Assembly: GCA_022510405.1 (NCBI GenBank)
Contig: JAFLTP010000014.1
Location: 1-64,000, forward strand
DNA from: Muribaculaceae bacterium
GTDB taxonomy: Bacteria > Bacteroidota > Bacteroidia > Bacteroidales > Muribaculaceae
DNA length: 64,000 nucleotides
Direction: 5' to 3'
Under the pieces are notes generated by a model, which was not told where the DNA came from, searched no databases, and was given only the letters and a program-made list of their open reading frames with translations. Shown here in pieces: positions 7,103 to 16,465 of the stretch; the stretch's first letter is position 1, and the number at the start of each line of letters is the position of its first letter. Both the position numbers and the translations under genes were made by a program.

Positions 7103-8710
7103 TTATTCTGCAGGAGTTAGAAGCAACGTATAAGTGCTTTCACCTGTGAGAGTGAGGATGGCGTCTCCTTTGAAATCCACCGACATCTTCAGGTTACCTC
7201 CATTATAGACCATTTCATAGGGAGTTCCCGGTACCACATTTGCGTCCGCACCTGCTCCATAGTTGATTGTACCCCAATTGGTGTCAGCAACCTTGAATTC
7301 TGTGCCCTTTGAAATAGAGACATTCTTGCATACCCATACATTCTCCTGATCGGTAGTGATGAACTGATAGGAAGACAAAGCTGCCCAATTTTCATCCCAA
7401 CCGCCGCGGAGATATATGTCAACATGCTCATATTCCTCTTCCGCTTCGGCAATTGTGATGGTGAATTCATTGAGGTCGACAGTGATTTCGATCTCTCCGC
7501 CTTCCCATCCCGGAATCTGCCAGTTGCCCTGTGCTGAAGATGCATTCACGCCTTCCTGGAATACCGGACCTGAGTAAGAACCGTCAGCCAAAGATATGTC
7601 GAGGGTTGAGCCATCGTTGTTGGAACCGATAGAACCTATGTCCCAGCTGCCGAGAACGTGGTAGAAACGGAATATGAACTGATCTGCACCTACATAGGTT
7701 TCCCCTTTATAGATGTTGCTTCCGGGCTCTGTCTCCTCGAGAAGGATATCACTCTTTTCAACGTCCCAACCTTCAGGAGCGCCTACAAGATAGATTCCGT
7801 CGCTAAGGTCATAGATATCATAAGTCATATCTTCGATATTGACCTTGATCTCATATTTGCCCTCTCCGGCAACCTTACCGGCTTTGGCATCCTTGTCTGT
7901 GAGAATACCTGAAGGAGCTTCGTCGCCGTCAACAACGGTTCCGAGAACACCGTCCCAAGCATTTTCAGCTTCTGCTGTTCCGAGTTCAACTGCGCTTTCA
8001 GGAGCTACTTTCCACCAGTTGTCGCCACTCTGATACCATACATAAGTGAATATAGGATCATCGTATTTGCTTGCATCAGGATTATGATACATCTCATATT
8101 TCAATGAATTTGCATTCAAATCCCATGTAGTGGCGTTACTCAAGAAATAGTAATTGTCCTCAATAACGAGACCCTGGTCGATACATTGTTCTTCCAAAGA
8201 ACCAGCAGCCACATAATAATTGGAGTCTCCGAGTCTATAATTGCTACCGTTAACGTTCACATAAGCAGGCATTCGGTAGAAAATAGTCTTCACTGCCGGG
8301 TTTCTGCCCAAAAGATAGAGGTGAGCGTCGTTCCAGTCACCGGCTTTCACATAAAGGTTTTTAGCTGTCTCTTCGGTATTGCCATATTCAGGATAGAGCA
8401 TATAGGTGGAACCGAAATCCTGAGAAGATGACAACACAAGCTGGATACTGAGGTCTGCGCCGGCGGGTAGGTTGATGGCCTCATCGAGCGTGAGCACCTG
8501 CACCAAAGCGTCAGGATCATTTGCATAGTCATTGAGGTTGAAAACAGCTGCTGTTGCCAACGGTCCGGCCTCAACCACGATGATATCGTCGATGGTAAGC
8601 ACATCTTCCTGAGGATTGTGCTGTGGGATTGACTCCGGTATATCGGTCTCGTCGCAAGCTGCGAAGACTAATCCGAGAGCCCCCAAAAGAAATAAATTAT
8701 ATTTTTTCAT
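7103..8710 (-). CDS. SusF/SusE-family outer-membrane glycan-binding lipoprotein
   Basis: A 535-aa lipoprotein with lipobox VFAAC (Cys19) followed by DE, a Bacteroidetes surface-export type start. An N-terminal SusE-type beta domain (about 35-135) is followed by two or more starch-binding-like modules: one around GIYLVGAPEGWDV (about 305-400) and one around IYLRGGWDENWAALSSYQF (about 430-535). The last module resembles the C-terminus of the adjacent 282-aa SusE-like protein (TEFKVAD..W..IN.GAG, then NVV.PG), so the two share a paralogous domain. It is the last gene of the susC-D-E-F-like operon. It should bind polysaccharide at the cell surface beside the SusCD transporter; the glycan is not identifiable from sequence. 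Confidence 0.87.
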   Translation of the reverse strand: MKKYNLFLLGALGLVFAACDETDIPESIPQHNPQEDVLTIDDIIVVEAGPLATAAVFNLNDYANDPDALVQVLTLDEAINLPAGADLSIQLVLSSSQDFGSTYMLYPEYGNTEETAKNLYVKAGDWNDAHLYLLGRNPAVKTIFYRMPAYVNVNGSNYRLGDSNYYVAAGSLEEQCIDQGLVIEDNYYFLSNATTWDLNANSLKYEMYHNPDASKYDDPIFTYVWYQSGDNWWKVAPESAVELGTAEAENAWDGVLGTVVDGDEAPSGILTDKDAKAGKVAGEGKYEIKVNIEDMTYDIYDLSDGIYLVGAPEGWDVEKSDILLEETEPGSNIYKGETYVGADQFIFRFYHVLGSWDIGSIGSNNDGSTLDISLADGSYSGPVFQEGVNASSAQGNWQIPGWEGGEIEITVDLNEFTITIAEAEEEYEHVDIYLRGGWDENWAALSSYQFITTDQENVWVCKNVSISKGTEFKVADTNWGTINYGAGADANVVPGTPYEMVYNGGNLKMSVDFKGDAILTLTGESTYTLLLTPAE

Positions 8711-8737
8711 GTAATCTTTTCTTATGAGTTATAAAAT

Positions 8738-9586
8738 TTACTCTTGATCGAGAATGAGAGTATAATTACCCTTATCGAGATAGAGGTAAGCCTTGCCGGT
8801 GAAATCAACCTTGATTGTCAAGTTGCCAGGATTGTCACCACCCTGGAGTGCATAAGCCTCGCCTGGAGTTACAACATTGTCATCTCCGGCTCCTAAGTTA
8901 ATAGGAGCCCATTCACTATCAGCTACCTTGAATTCAGTTCCGGCAGGAATGGTTATGGTATTTGTCTCCCAACTGTTTTCTTCTTCTCCTGTCATAAACT
9001 GGAATTCAGGCACGGCACCCCAACCATCTACCATTCCGCCACGCAAATAAAGGTTGGCCGGCTGACCTGCCACCCAAATAGCGAGGTAGTTGGCGGAGAC
9101 ATTCTTGAAAGAAACCACATTAGAATAATATTGGGTGTTCTCCTGGCTCTGCTGTATATAAGTGTAAAGACGCATATACAGTGTCTGATATGGAAGAGGA
9201 AGATCTTGGTCATTCTTCACATTGCTCAGATATTCGAGCGCTGCAGCAACGTCACCGTTGATAGGATTGATTTCGGCACAATCGTAGAAGTCCTGGTTGA
9301 TTTCACGATAGTTTGCGAAATCTTCTGTCAAAGAGCATTGCACCCTATAAGTAGCCACAGCTGCGAAACCATAATATGGCTGGGAAGCAGTCAAGTGGAA
9401 AGTACCTGTCGAATTGTCGCTTGTCAGCATTATTGTCTGTTCACCCAACACCGGTTCATTCAGGAATTCAGCTTTAACAATTCCTTCGTGGCCTTGGAGC
9501 ACAGGATTCTTGTCCCAAGTTTCCTCACAACTTGAGAGACCGAGGGCTATAGAAACAATGCCAAGTGCATAAAAAATATTTTTCAT
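8738..9586 (-). CDS. SusE-like outer-membrane lipoprotein
   Basis: A 282-aa lipoprotein counted from the ATG at 9586; an upstream TTG at 9601 is possible but would put five extra residues before the signal peptide. The lipobox is GLSSC (Cys20) followed by EE. The N-terminal half is the SusE domain (KNPVLQGHEGIVKAEFL ... MLTSDNS ... YYGFAAVATYRVQCSL). The C-terminal about 105 residues are a carbohydrate-binding module homologous to the end of the next gene's product (NLYLRGGMVDGWGAVPEFQF). It lies 27 bp upstream of the SusF-like gene, and a hairpin separates it from susD. It is predicted to present glycan to the SusCD complex on the cell surface. Confidence 0.88.
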   Translation of the reverse strand: MKNIFYALGIVSIALGLSSCEETWDKNPVLQGHEGIVKAEFLNEPVLGEQTIMLTSDNSTGTFHLTASQPYYGFAAVATYRVQCSLTEDFANYREINQDFYDCAEINPINGDVAAALEYLSNVKNDQDLPLPYQTLYMRLYTYIQQSQENTQYYSNVVSFKNVSANYLAIWVAGQPANLYLRGGMVDGWGAVPEFQFMTGEEENSWETNTITIPAGTEFKVADSEWAPINLGAGDDNVVTPGEAYALQGGDNPGNLTIKVDFTGKAYLYLDKGNYTLILDQE

Positions 9587-9616
9587 ATCGTATATTTTCA
9601 AAATTTATGGATTTGG

Positions 9617-9641
9617 TTCCCGGCTCTTAACAAGCCGGGAA
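9617..9641 (-). terminator. intercistronic hairpin between susD and susE
   Basis: TTCCCGGCT (9617-9625) pairs perfectly with AGCCGGGAA (9633-9641) around the loop CTTAACA. On the - strand no T-run follows, so it is more likely an RNA-processing or partial-attenuation hairpin that sets the ratio of SusCD to SusEF than a full terminator. Confidence 0.6.
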
Positions 9642-9649
9642 TTTTATTC

Positions 9650-11344
9650 TTAATAACCTTCGTTCTGTGTAAAGTCAGGCTGAGCCGCAAGGACTGCCAA
9701 TGGTATCGGATAAATGTTATTACGTTCTGCAATACGAGTGCCTTCCATGTTATCCAAATTACCCTTAATCTGCCATGTGATTTGATTAGCACCGGCAAAA
9801 TATCCATTTCTCACGAGGTCGTTTCTGCGCCAGGATTCCATATAAAGTTCGCGAGAACGTTCGTTCATAATATTCCCAATAGTGAGTTGTCCGCTTGTAA
9901 TGTCAGGACTACCGGCTCTTTCCCTAATCAAGTTAACATAATTCAAGGCTGTGGTAGCATCGCCGCCGCCACCTTGCAGATAACATTCTGCCCACATGAG
10001 GTAAATGTCGGCCAATCGGATAATGGGTTGAGCGGCTGAAGACCAATCAGCAGCATTTGCAATGGTTGTTTGCATATCCCATCCGCCATCCCATGCTGCG
10101 TTTGGATAACGGTTGGTAAATTTAATAGGAGCATTACCTCCACAAGATACCCACTCACCTGTAAATCCAATGAATGTGTCTGAATAATCTTCAGCGACCC
10201 ATGAATCATTTGCATCTTCACCTGCGGGATAAACATCAGGACCACCTTTCATCCAAAGATCATCCCTAATGTCATTGTCAAGGCCATAGAATTTTTGAGC
10301 CATCTGAAGTTTAGCTCTGATACAACCCCATTGAGCGGTGGAGCCATAATTTTGAATTGGAATATAATGAGTGTTGGCAATAGGTGTCACTACTAAGAAA
10401 GTTGAACCGCCATAACTTTGGGTATAAGTCTTGTCATACCATATACCGAACAGGATTTCATCTTCTCCCGAACGGCTGCCTCCTTGCATATATTGTCCAT
10501 TTTCGATACAGAAAAGGTAGAGATAATCATTTGCAAGTCCTGAATTTTTAAAACCGCCTCCTTGATGACGAGAAATAAGGTTAGAGCAACGTTGTTGACA
10601 TTTTGCCCAATATTCCTTACTTCCAGTCCATACTTCACCATTAAGATACAGTTTGGCAAGAAGAGCTTCTGCTCCGTCTTTACCTACCCGGCCTAATACT
10701 GGTTTTTCGTTTAGATTTGAATTATCAACTATATCGACCAATTCACTTTCGAGCCAATCGAAGAGTTGTTGACGAGTGTATTGTTTTGGCTCTTCACCCA
10801 CTTCAGCCTCTTCAGTGATGAAAGAAGATTTCCCGAAAAGGTCGAGCATATTGTAGTATGAATATGCACGAAGAGTTCTGGCTTCAGCTTTCATTTCTAA
10901 AGTTTCTTCACTGTTGTCGTCTTTAAAGTTGAAGAGGAATTGGTTGCATAAAGCGATATGTCCTACCAATCTATAATAAGTACCCTCAAGATACACGTTG
11001 TTGGCACCCCATGTGCAAGAAGTGATTTCACCAGCGGCGCCGCTCTGGTCGTTTGGCCAAATCCAGACCAACTCATCTGTACAGAATTCACCCAAAGTAA
11101 AAATCATACGAAGATAAGCTGACGTACCGGCATCTATACCACTTACGTAAGAAGACCCTGGACCCGAAATACCGCTACATGCTATACCTGTATAACACAT
11201 TGCCAGTGTGTTTTCCTTAAAATCGGGAGCATTCTCGTCCACAAGGTTTGGATCGTTGGGCTGCAGATCAAGGTCACCAACACAAGAAGTGAGAACGAAT
11301 CCCATAGCCAATGCTCCGATAACTAAATATTTCTTAATGTTCAT
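9650..11344 (-). CDS. SusD/RagB family nutrient-binding outer-membrane lipoprotein
   Basis: A 564-aa lipoprotein with lipobox VLTSC (Cys21). It has the SusD/RagB architecture: an N-terminal SusD-like region with TPR-type helices (LRAYSYYNMLDLFGKSSF at about 155-172) and a C-terminal RagB region with WAECYLQGGG (about 470) and NLIRERAGSPDI. The motif NERSRELYMESWRRNDLVRNG (given here in pieces: NERSRELYME, WRRNDLVR) is typical. The protein forms the lid of the SusC channel and captures glycan at the surface. It lies 34 bp downstream of susC in the same operon. Length is normal for the family. Confidence 0.95.
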   Translation of the reverse strand: MNIKKYLVIGALAMGFVLTSCVGDLDLQPNDPNLVDENAPDFKENTLAMCYTGIACSGISGPGSSYVSGIDAGTSAYLRMIFTLGEFCTDELVWIWPNDQSGAAGEITSCTWGANNVYLEGTYYRLVGHIALCNQFLFNFKDDNSEETLEMKAEARTLRAYSYYNMLDLFGKSSFITEEAEVGEEPKQYTRQQLFDWLESELVDIVDNSNLNEKPVLGRVGKDGAEALLAKLYLNGEVWTGSKEYWAKCQQRCSNLISRHQGGGFKNSGLANDYLYLFCIENGQYMQGGSRSGEDEILFGIWYDKTYTQSYGGSTFLVVTPIANTHYIPIQNYGSTAQWGCIRAKLQMAQKFYGLDNDIRDDLWMKGGPDVYPAGEDANDSWVAEDYSDTFIGFTGEWVSCGGNAPIKFTNRYPNAAWDGGWDMQTTIANAADWSSAAQPIIRLADIYLMWAECYLQGGGGDATTALNYVNLIRERAGSPDITSGQLTIGNIMNERSRELYMESWRRNDLVRNGYFAGANQITWQIKGNLDNMEGTRIAERNNIYPIPLAVLAAQPDFTQNEGY

Positions 11345-11378
11345 TTTCTTTCTTTATTTATTAATTCAACCTCATAAA

Positions 11379-14300
11379 TTAGAAGCCAAGTACAAGACCA
11401 AGGGTCCATGTTGTGGCACGCGGATAGATGTTACCGTCGACACCGCTGAACACTTCAGGATCAAGACCTTTATATTTGGTGATTACAAACGGGTTTTGTA
11501 CACCGCAGAATACTCTGAGGTTTGCATTGTAATATTTACCGAGGTGATCGAGAGTATAACCCAATGTGATGTTGTCGCAACGTAAGAATGAAGCGTTTCT
11601 CAACCAATAGTCAGATGCGTTTGTATTCGCCGTGAAATAATAATCTGACTTAAATACATTTGAAAGCTGGTTGTTACGAGCAATACCATCGATTGTGGCG
11701 CCACCACGAAGAGATGAGGCATAAACATAGTTTCCTATAGATGAACGGAGGGAGAATCCAAGATCCCATTGTTTCCAACGGAAGTTGGAACCGAATGTCA
11801 TTGTTACCTTAGGATCCTTTGAATGTTCCACAACCAAGTCATGGGTATCAATAATACCGTCTGAATTCTGGTCAACATACACACCTTGGATCGGTGCTCC
11901 GTTTTCATCATACACCTGTTGGTAGAGATAGAAAGAATAAGCGGGATAACCCTCTCTCTGGATCTGGCAGTTACCACCGGTACCACCGAAACCACCACCT
12001 ACATAGAATTCATTACCATCAAGATTAGTAATTTCATTGTGGTTCCATCCAATGTTATAACTTAATGTCCAAACGAAATTGTCGGTTACGATCGGTTTAG
12101 CCTGGATGTTGAATTCAAGACCATAGTTTTCCATGTCACCGATGTTCTGCGGCAAGTAGTTAACTGTTGAGGATCCTGCTGGAACCGGCACTGTGGAAAG
12201 AAGGTCACGAGTCTTACGAAGATACCATTCAATGCTACCGCTGATACGGTTGTTCATGAAACCATAATCCAAACCTACGTTCCAAGTAGTAGTGGTTTCC
12301 CATTTCAAATCAGGATTGAATCCGTCGGGGAAATAAGGTATATACCATCCGCCCTGTCCATTAGTGTAGTATGATCCCGGTTGTGATGAAGTATAGGTGG
12401 GAATATAATTATAATAAGAACCTACAGCCTGTTGACCGGTTTCACCCCAACCGAGACGGAGTTTCAAATCTGAGAGCCATCCTGACGCGGGATTTAGGAA
12501 TGCTTCTTCGTTGATTCTCCAACCGAGAGCCACAGCGGGGAAGAGACCCCAGCGGTTGTCTTTTGAGAATCGTGATGTAGCATCACCACGAAGGGTTACA
12601 GTGAATAAATAGCGGTTGAGCAAAGTGTAGTTCACACGACCGAAGAATGAAAGCAACTGGAGGTGGTTTTTCCAATGGTAGTTGCCGTTCTTATCCATCG
12701 GGTCTTTCTCAAATACCTGATCTGCTGCTGTGTCAGGAGTATAATTCAAATTAAAACCACCGTTAGGATTCACGGTTGCAGGATTGATACCTGGAGTGGT
12801 TGAAACACCGGGATTTGATGATGCGCCATAATTCCAACCGTTGGCCGCCTCACGGTTCCAAGTATAACCGAGTGTAGCGTCGATCAATTGGTCGCATTTC
12901 TCTATTTCTTTACGATAGTTGAGATAGAATTCCAGAAGTGTGTTGCTGCGGAATGACTTGTCTTGTTCTTTGTAACCACCACCATAACCATTATGGTTCT
13001 TATATGCCATGTGAGAGTTGGCAGCCACTTCATACACATTGTCTGATGAAGTTACGTCATAACCCAAGTTAAGGTTTGCGTGAAGTTCGGGGAGGAAATG
13101 GAATGAGTAATCCAATTGGAGGTTTCCATTTGAACGCCATACATTTGAATAGTTTGTAGTCTGTTCGATTGTAGCAACAGGGTTGTAGGTTGCATTAGCC
13201 TCCAAATTGGCTTGACCGTCAGAAATTGCAAATGGTTCGTTATATCCGTTGAAAAGATAATGGAACGCGTCTGCAGCTGTTCCTCCGGTTATCCTGTATT
13301 GTTCAAGTTGAGCGGGTGTAAACATAACACCTATGGTAGGATTGTAGGAAACAGCCTGACCGATAGCATCTGTAGCAGCCCAAGTATTCTTCACATAGTA
13401 ACCTTTGGCGTTTGCATTAACTGACAAATGGTCGTTGAAGAACTTGGGAGTCAAGTTGAAACCGAAAGTGGCACGGTTCATTGTTGATTTCTTCATGATA
13501 CCATTGTTGTTGGTAAAAGAAGCGGTGACACGATACGGAAGCAACCCTGCAGTACCTGACAAAGAAAGAGTGTAGTCAGAACTGAAAGTTGTGCGGTAAA
13601 TCTGGTCTTGCCAGTCAGTGTCTTGGTCACCCAGCATCTGGGTTGCATTAGGAGCATGTTCAGCCACGAAATTTCTAAATTCACTTGCACTCAACACTTC
13701 TTGTTTCTTGCGTGCATAGTCTACATAGAAATTGGCTGAGAAAGTAACTTTAGGTCTACCTGCTGTACCTTTCTTAGTAGTAATGATGATCACACCGTTT
13801 GATGCACGAGAACCATAGATGGCGGTTGCGGAAGCATCCTTAAGGATGGTCATGCTTTCGATTGATTCCGGGTTGATCATTGCCAAAGGTGATCCGAGAC
13901 CTGTAGGAGTATCGTTACTCAAAGGCACTCCATCGAGCACGATAAGAGGGTCGTTGGAAGCGGAAAGTGAAGCACCACCACGGATACGGATATCGGCTGA
14001 ACCTGCAGGACCTCCGGAGGTAGTTACTACAACGCCCGGGGTTTGACCCACGAGCATATCCTGTACTGAAGTTGCGAGACCGGCTTCAATTTCATCCGGT
14101 TTTACAACTGCCACAGAACCTGTGGAGTCGGATTTCTTAACAGAACCATAACCGATCACCACTGTTTCAGCGAGAAGCTGAGCGTTCTGCTGCATAGTGA
14201 CCTTAATCTCAGTCCTGTTGTTTACGGGAACTTCAATTGGATCGTATCCCACATAACTTACAACGAGAGTACCGTTGGGGTCTACATTCAATGTGAAGTT

Positions 14301-14495
14301 ACCATCGATGTCGGTGGCGGTACCGTTGGTTGTACCTTTTTCCATTACGGTTGCACCGATCAGGGGCTCGCCCAGGTCATCATCCACGTAGCCATGGACA
14401 GTGATTTTCTGCGCGAAGCCGGGAAGCGCCAGGCCCAATAGCAATGCTATTGTCAACACAAGCTTCCTGTTCAGTTGAAAACAGATGTTCTTCAT
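11379..14495 (-). CDS. SusC/RagA family TonB-linked outer-membrane transporter
   Basis: A 1038-aa TonB-dependent transporter. A signal peptide (about 1-28, ending PGFAQ) is followed by a carboxypeptidase-regulatory-like domain (about 30-108, YVDDDLGEPLIGATVMEKGT). Next comes the plug with the TonB-box region ETVVIGYGSVKKSDSTG and the SusC signature GASLSASNDPLIVLDGVPL (about 173-191). A 22-strand barrel follows and ends in the terminal Phe needed for BAM insertion (LVLGF). It is the first gene of the susC-susD-susE-susF-like operon. The substrate is unknown: no glycoside hydrolase, hybrid two-component regulator or ECF sigma/anti-sigma pair lies next to it in this window. The repertoire suggests starch-like or other alpha-glucan import, by analogy only. 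Confidence 0.95.
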   Translation of the reverse strand: MKNICFQLNRKLVLTIALLLGLALPGFAQKITVHGYVDDDLGEPLIGATVMEKGTTNGTATDIDGNFTLNVDPNGTLVVSYVGYDPIEVPVNNRTEIKVTMQQNAQLLAETVVIGYGSVKKSDSTGSVAVVKPDEIEAGLATSVQDMLVGQTPGVVVTTSGGPAGSADIRIRGGASLSASNDPLIVLDGVPLSNDTPTGLGSPLAMINPESIESMTILKDASATAIYGSRASNGVIIITTKKGTAGRPKVTFSANFYVDYARKKQEVLSASEFRNFVAEHAPNATQMLGDQDTDWQDQIYRTTFSSDYTLSLSGTAGLLPYRVTASFTNNNGIMKKSTMNRATFGFNLTPKFFNDHLSVNANAKGYYVKNTWAATDAIGQAVSYNPTIGVMFTPAQLEQYRITGGTAADAFHYLFNGYNEPFAISDGQANLEANATYNPVATIEQTTNYSNVWRSNGNLQLDYSFHFLPELHANLNLGYDVTSSDNVYEVAANSHMAYKNHNGYGGGYKEQDKSFRSNTLLEFYLNYRKEIEKCDQLIDATLGYTWNREAANGWNYGASSNPGVSTTPGINPATVNPNGGFNLNYTPDTAADQVFEKDPMDKNGNYHWKNHLQLLSFFGRVNYTLLNRYLFTVTLRGDATSRFSKDNRWGLFPAVALGWRINEEAFLNPASGWLSDLKLRLGWGETGQQAVGSYYNYIPTYTSSQPGSYYTNGQGGWYIPYFPDGFNPDLKWETTTTWNVGLDYGFMNNRISGSIEWYLRKTRDLLSTVPVPAGSSTVNYLPQNIGDMENYGLEFNIQAKPIVTDNFVWTLSYNIGWNHNEITNLDGNEFYVGGGFGGTGGNCQIQREGYPAYSFYLYQQVYDENGAPIQGVYVDQNSDGIIDTHDLVVEHSKDPKVTMTFGSNFRWKQWDLGFSLRSSIGNYVYASSLRGGATIDGIARNNQLSNVFKSDYYFTANTNASDYWLRNASFLRCDNITLGYTLDHLGKYYNANLRVFCGVQNPFVITKYKGLDPEVFSGVDGNIYPRATTWTLGLVLGF

Positions 14496-14880
14496 GCAAG
14501 AAAAATTTAGTTGAATATATTTGGTTAGATTTTATCCGGTTTTTTACATGTTTATTCAAGTTTTTCACGACTTTAAATAAGTATGGCAAAGACAACGTCA
14601 AGCTTTATGCCCGTGCCTCGTGAGTTTTCATTGGTGTTTTATCCAAAATTCATAGCAAAAATAAACTTAAATTCGCATTATGCTATACCAATAGCATGTA
14701 TTAACATTGTTAATTAAACTATTTAACTTATAAAACTTGTTCCCTTTCACTCACTTCCAAAATAATTAAAGGAATGTTGGATTTAACAGCTGAACAATTG
14801 TTTTCACAAAGTGGGTTTAGGAAAAATCCCTCCCATTAACATCTAAAGTATTTTTTGAGACCTCTCAATCGATAAAACCT
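14496..14880 (-). promoter_or_regulatory. susC upstream region with possible promoter and operator
   Basis: A 385-bp gap. On the - strand TATTTTTG (14663-14656) fits the -7 consensus, about 160 bp before the susC ATG; no clear -33 is seen. ATGCTAT (14680-14686) and ATAGCAT (14691-14697) form a perfect 7-bp dyad around ACCA, just upstream of the -7 box, a plausible operator. The remainder (14700-14880) is AT-rich with nothing recognisable. The gap also separates susC from the end of the ATPase gene transcribed in the same direction. Confidence 0.4.
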
Positions 14881-16233
14881 TCATAGCAATGAGGCCATAT
14901 AAACCGGCAGGTATATGGTGGACCCTTCTTTATGAACATCTTTGGTGGTCAAAACATAGCTTTCCTCTATTCGTGAAGAATATTTTTCTTTAAATAAAAC
15001 CAAAGATTTGTGTGCTTTATACCCTGATGATTTCACTTCTATGGGACATATCTTTTCTCCATGAGATATCAAGAAGTCAATCTCATAATTTATTTCTTTT
15101 CCTTCATTCCCCATCTTCATCCTAAAAATATTATAATATAACGCATGGCCTGATGACCTCAACAATTGAGCCACAACATTCTCATAGACATAACCCAAGT
15201 TAGCCGCCAATTTATCGGTCAACAGTTTTTGATAAAGATGATTATCTGTAAAATCCTTATCCCAAAAACACATAGTGACAAATAACCCGGTGTCACAAAT
15301 ATACATCTTGAAAATATCTCTATCTGCATTTAAAGACATTCCTACATTAGGATCCTGACATAAATAGCAAAAATCAACAGTGAACGACTCATCCAATTCC
15401 GTGAAGATTTCTGTCAGTCTGGAATATCGGGAATTTGGAATTACCTCACCTATGCGAAACCGGGATAAATCACGTGATAATTGACCCGGTATTGATTTGA
15501 AAATTTCAGATGCCTTACCTGTAGAATCTATCCTCTTAAAATCATTGATATATAAAGTGATGATATCTCTCTTTATTTTGTCAACCTCCGAGAATTCCCC
15601 TTTTTCCAAATATTCAGCCACAGACTGAGGCATTCCACCCACCAACATATATAAGCGGAATAGTTTCATTAAATCGCGATTCACTTTCTCTCCAAGTGGC
15701 TTTACCTTCTCATAGGAATATTGGATTAATTGATAGGTAGCATCTTTCCCAATGGCCCATAAGAATTCCTCAAAGTCCATAGGAAACATAGAAATACATC
15801 TCTCTTCACTTGGAATTAAAATATCCTTTATATTTTTTTTGATGGAAATAAGTGAACCGGTCTCTATATAATGGAATCTACCATCTTTAACAAGCAGTTT
15901 GATAGCTTGACGGGCCTTAGGACAAAATTGTACCTCATCAAATATTATGACACTCTCACCGGGAATTAACGCCTTACCTGTAAGCGCTTGTAAGGATACG
16001 AAAAAATATTGCAAGTCAGTGAGATCATTAAACAATGATTTAATATTATCCGACACATAAGCAAAGTCGATGATTAAATATCGGGTATATTCCTTTTTTG
16101 CAAATTCCTCAACAATAGTGGATTTTCCTATACGTCTTGCCCCCTCAATCAATAGCGCGGTTTTCCCTCCACTTTCCTTTTTCCATTTAAGCAGTTTTGA
16201 ATATATTTTTCTTCTAAAAATGGGATATTCCAT
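14881..16233 (-). CDS. AAA_14/DUF4143 ATPase
   Basis: A 450-aa cytoplasmic protein. The AAA_14 ATPase module has Walker A EGARRIGKST (about residues 29-38) and Walker B ESVIIFDEVQF (about 92-102), then ETGSLISI (about 125-132) as sensor region. A helical/winged-helix linker follows (about 225-290). The DUF4143 C-terminus carries a PD-(D/E)XK-like nuclease core, with NYEIDFLISHG (about 385) and CPIEVKSSG (about 400). No membrane segment. It lies downstream of the related gene at 16466-17815 but is separated from it by repeat array B, which overlaps its promoter. The function of this family is not established; the nuclease reading comes from the E.D...EVK pattern. Confidence 0.87.
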   Translation of the reverse strand: MEYPIFRRKIYSKLLKWKKESGGKTALLIEGARRIGKSTIVEEFAKKEYTRYLIIDFAYVSDNIKSLFNDLTDLQYFFVSLQALTGKALIPGESVIIFDEVQFCPKARQAIKLLVKDGRFHYIETGSLISIKKNIKDILIPSEERCISMFPMDFEEFLWAIGKDATYQLIQYSYEKVKPLGEKVNRDLMKLFRLYMLVGGMPQSVAEYLEKGEFSEVDKIKRDIITLYINDFKRIDSTGKASEIFKSIPGQLSRDLSRFRIGEVIPNSRYSRLTEIFTELDESFTVDFCYLCQDPNVGMSLNADRDIFKMYICDTGLFVTMCFWDKDFTDNHLYQKLLTDKLAANLGYVYENVVAQLLRSSGHALYYNIFRMKMGNEGKEINYEIDFLISHGEKICPIEVKSSGYKAHKSLVLFKEKYSSRIEESYVLTTKDVHKEGSTIYLPVYMASLL

Positions 16234-16251
16234 ATTATTCTAATTTGCAGG

Positions 16252-16283
16252 CAAATATAAACAAAATGTCAAGAAATGACAAA
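16252..16283 (-). promoter_or_regulatory. promoter of the 450-aa ATPase gene
   Basis: On the - strand TTTG (16283-16280), 20 bp, then TATATTTG (16259-16252), a full consensus fit. The ATG is at 16233. The -33 element lies within the first unit of repeat array B. Confidence 0.72.
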
Positions 16284-16429
16284 TGTTTTAACCCCAAAAT
16301 GTACAAGAAGTGACAATTTTTAAAATATCAAAATGTACAAGAAGTGGCAATTTTTAAAATATCAAAATGTACAAGAAGTGACAATTTTTAAAATATCAAA
16401 ATGTACAAGAAATGACAAATGTTCTAACC
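16262..16429 (-). repeat. repeat array B: five tandem 33-34-bp units
   Basis: Five consecutive units start at 16262, 16295, 16329, 16363 and 16397 (lengths 33, 34, 34, 34, about 33). Each begins CAAAATGT on the + strand and continues ACAAGAAGTGACA in the middle three. The two outer units differ in the same way (AAATGACAAATGTT). Unit 1 contains the dyad TGTCA-AGAAA-TGACA (16267-16281). There are no spacers, so it is not CRISPR. The period is close to three helical turns, which would place all sites on one DNA face. Confidence 0.9.
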
Positions 16430-16465
16430 AATATTCGTTTTTTCTTAATTCATCCTTTAATGGCC

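Noticed and set aside
9598-9807. 69-aa open frame on the - strand
   Set aside because: It overlaps the end of susD in another frame and the intercistronic hairpin.
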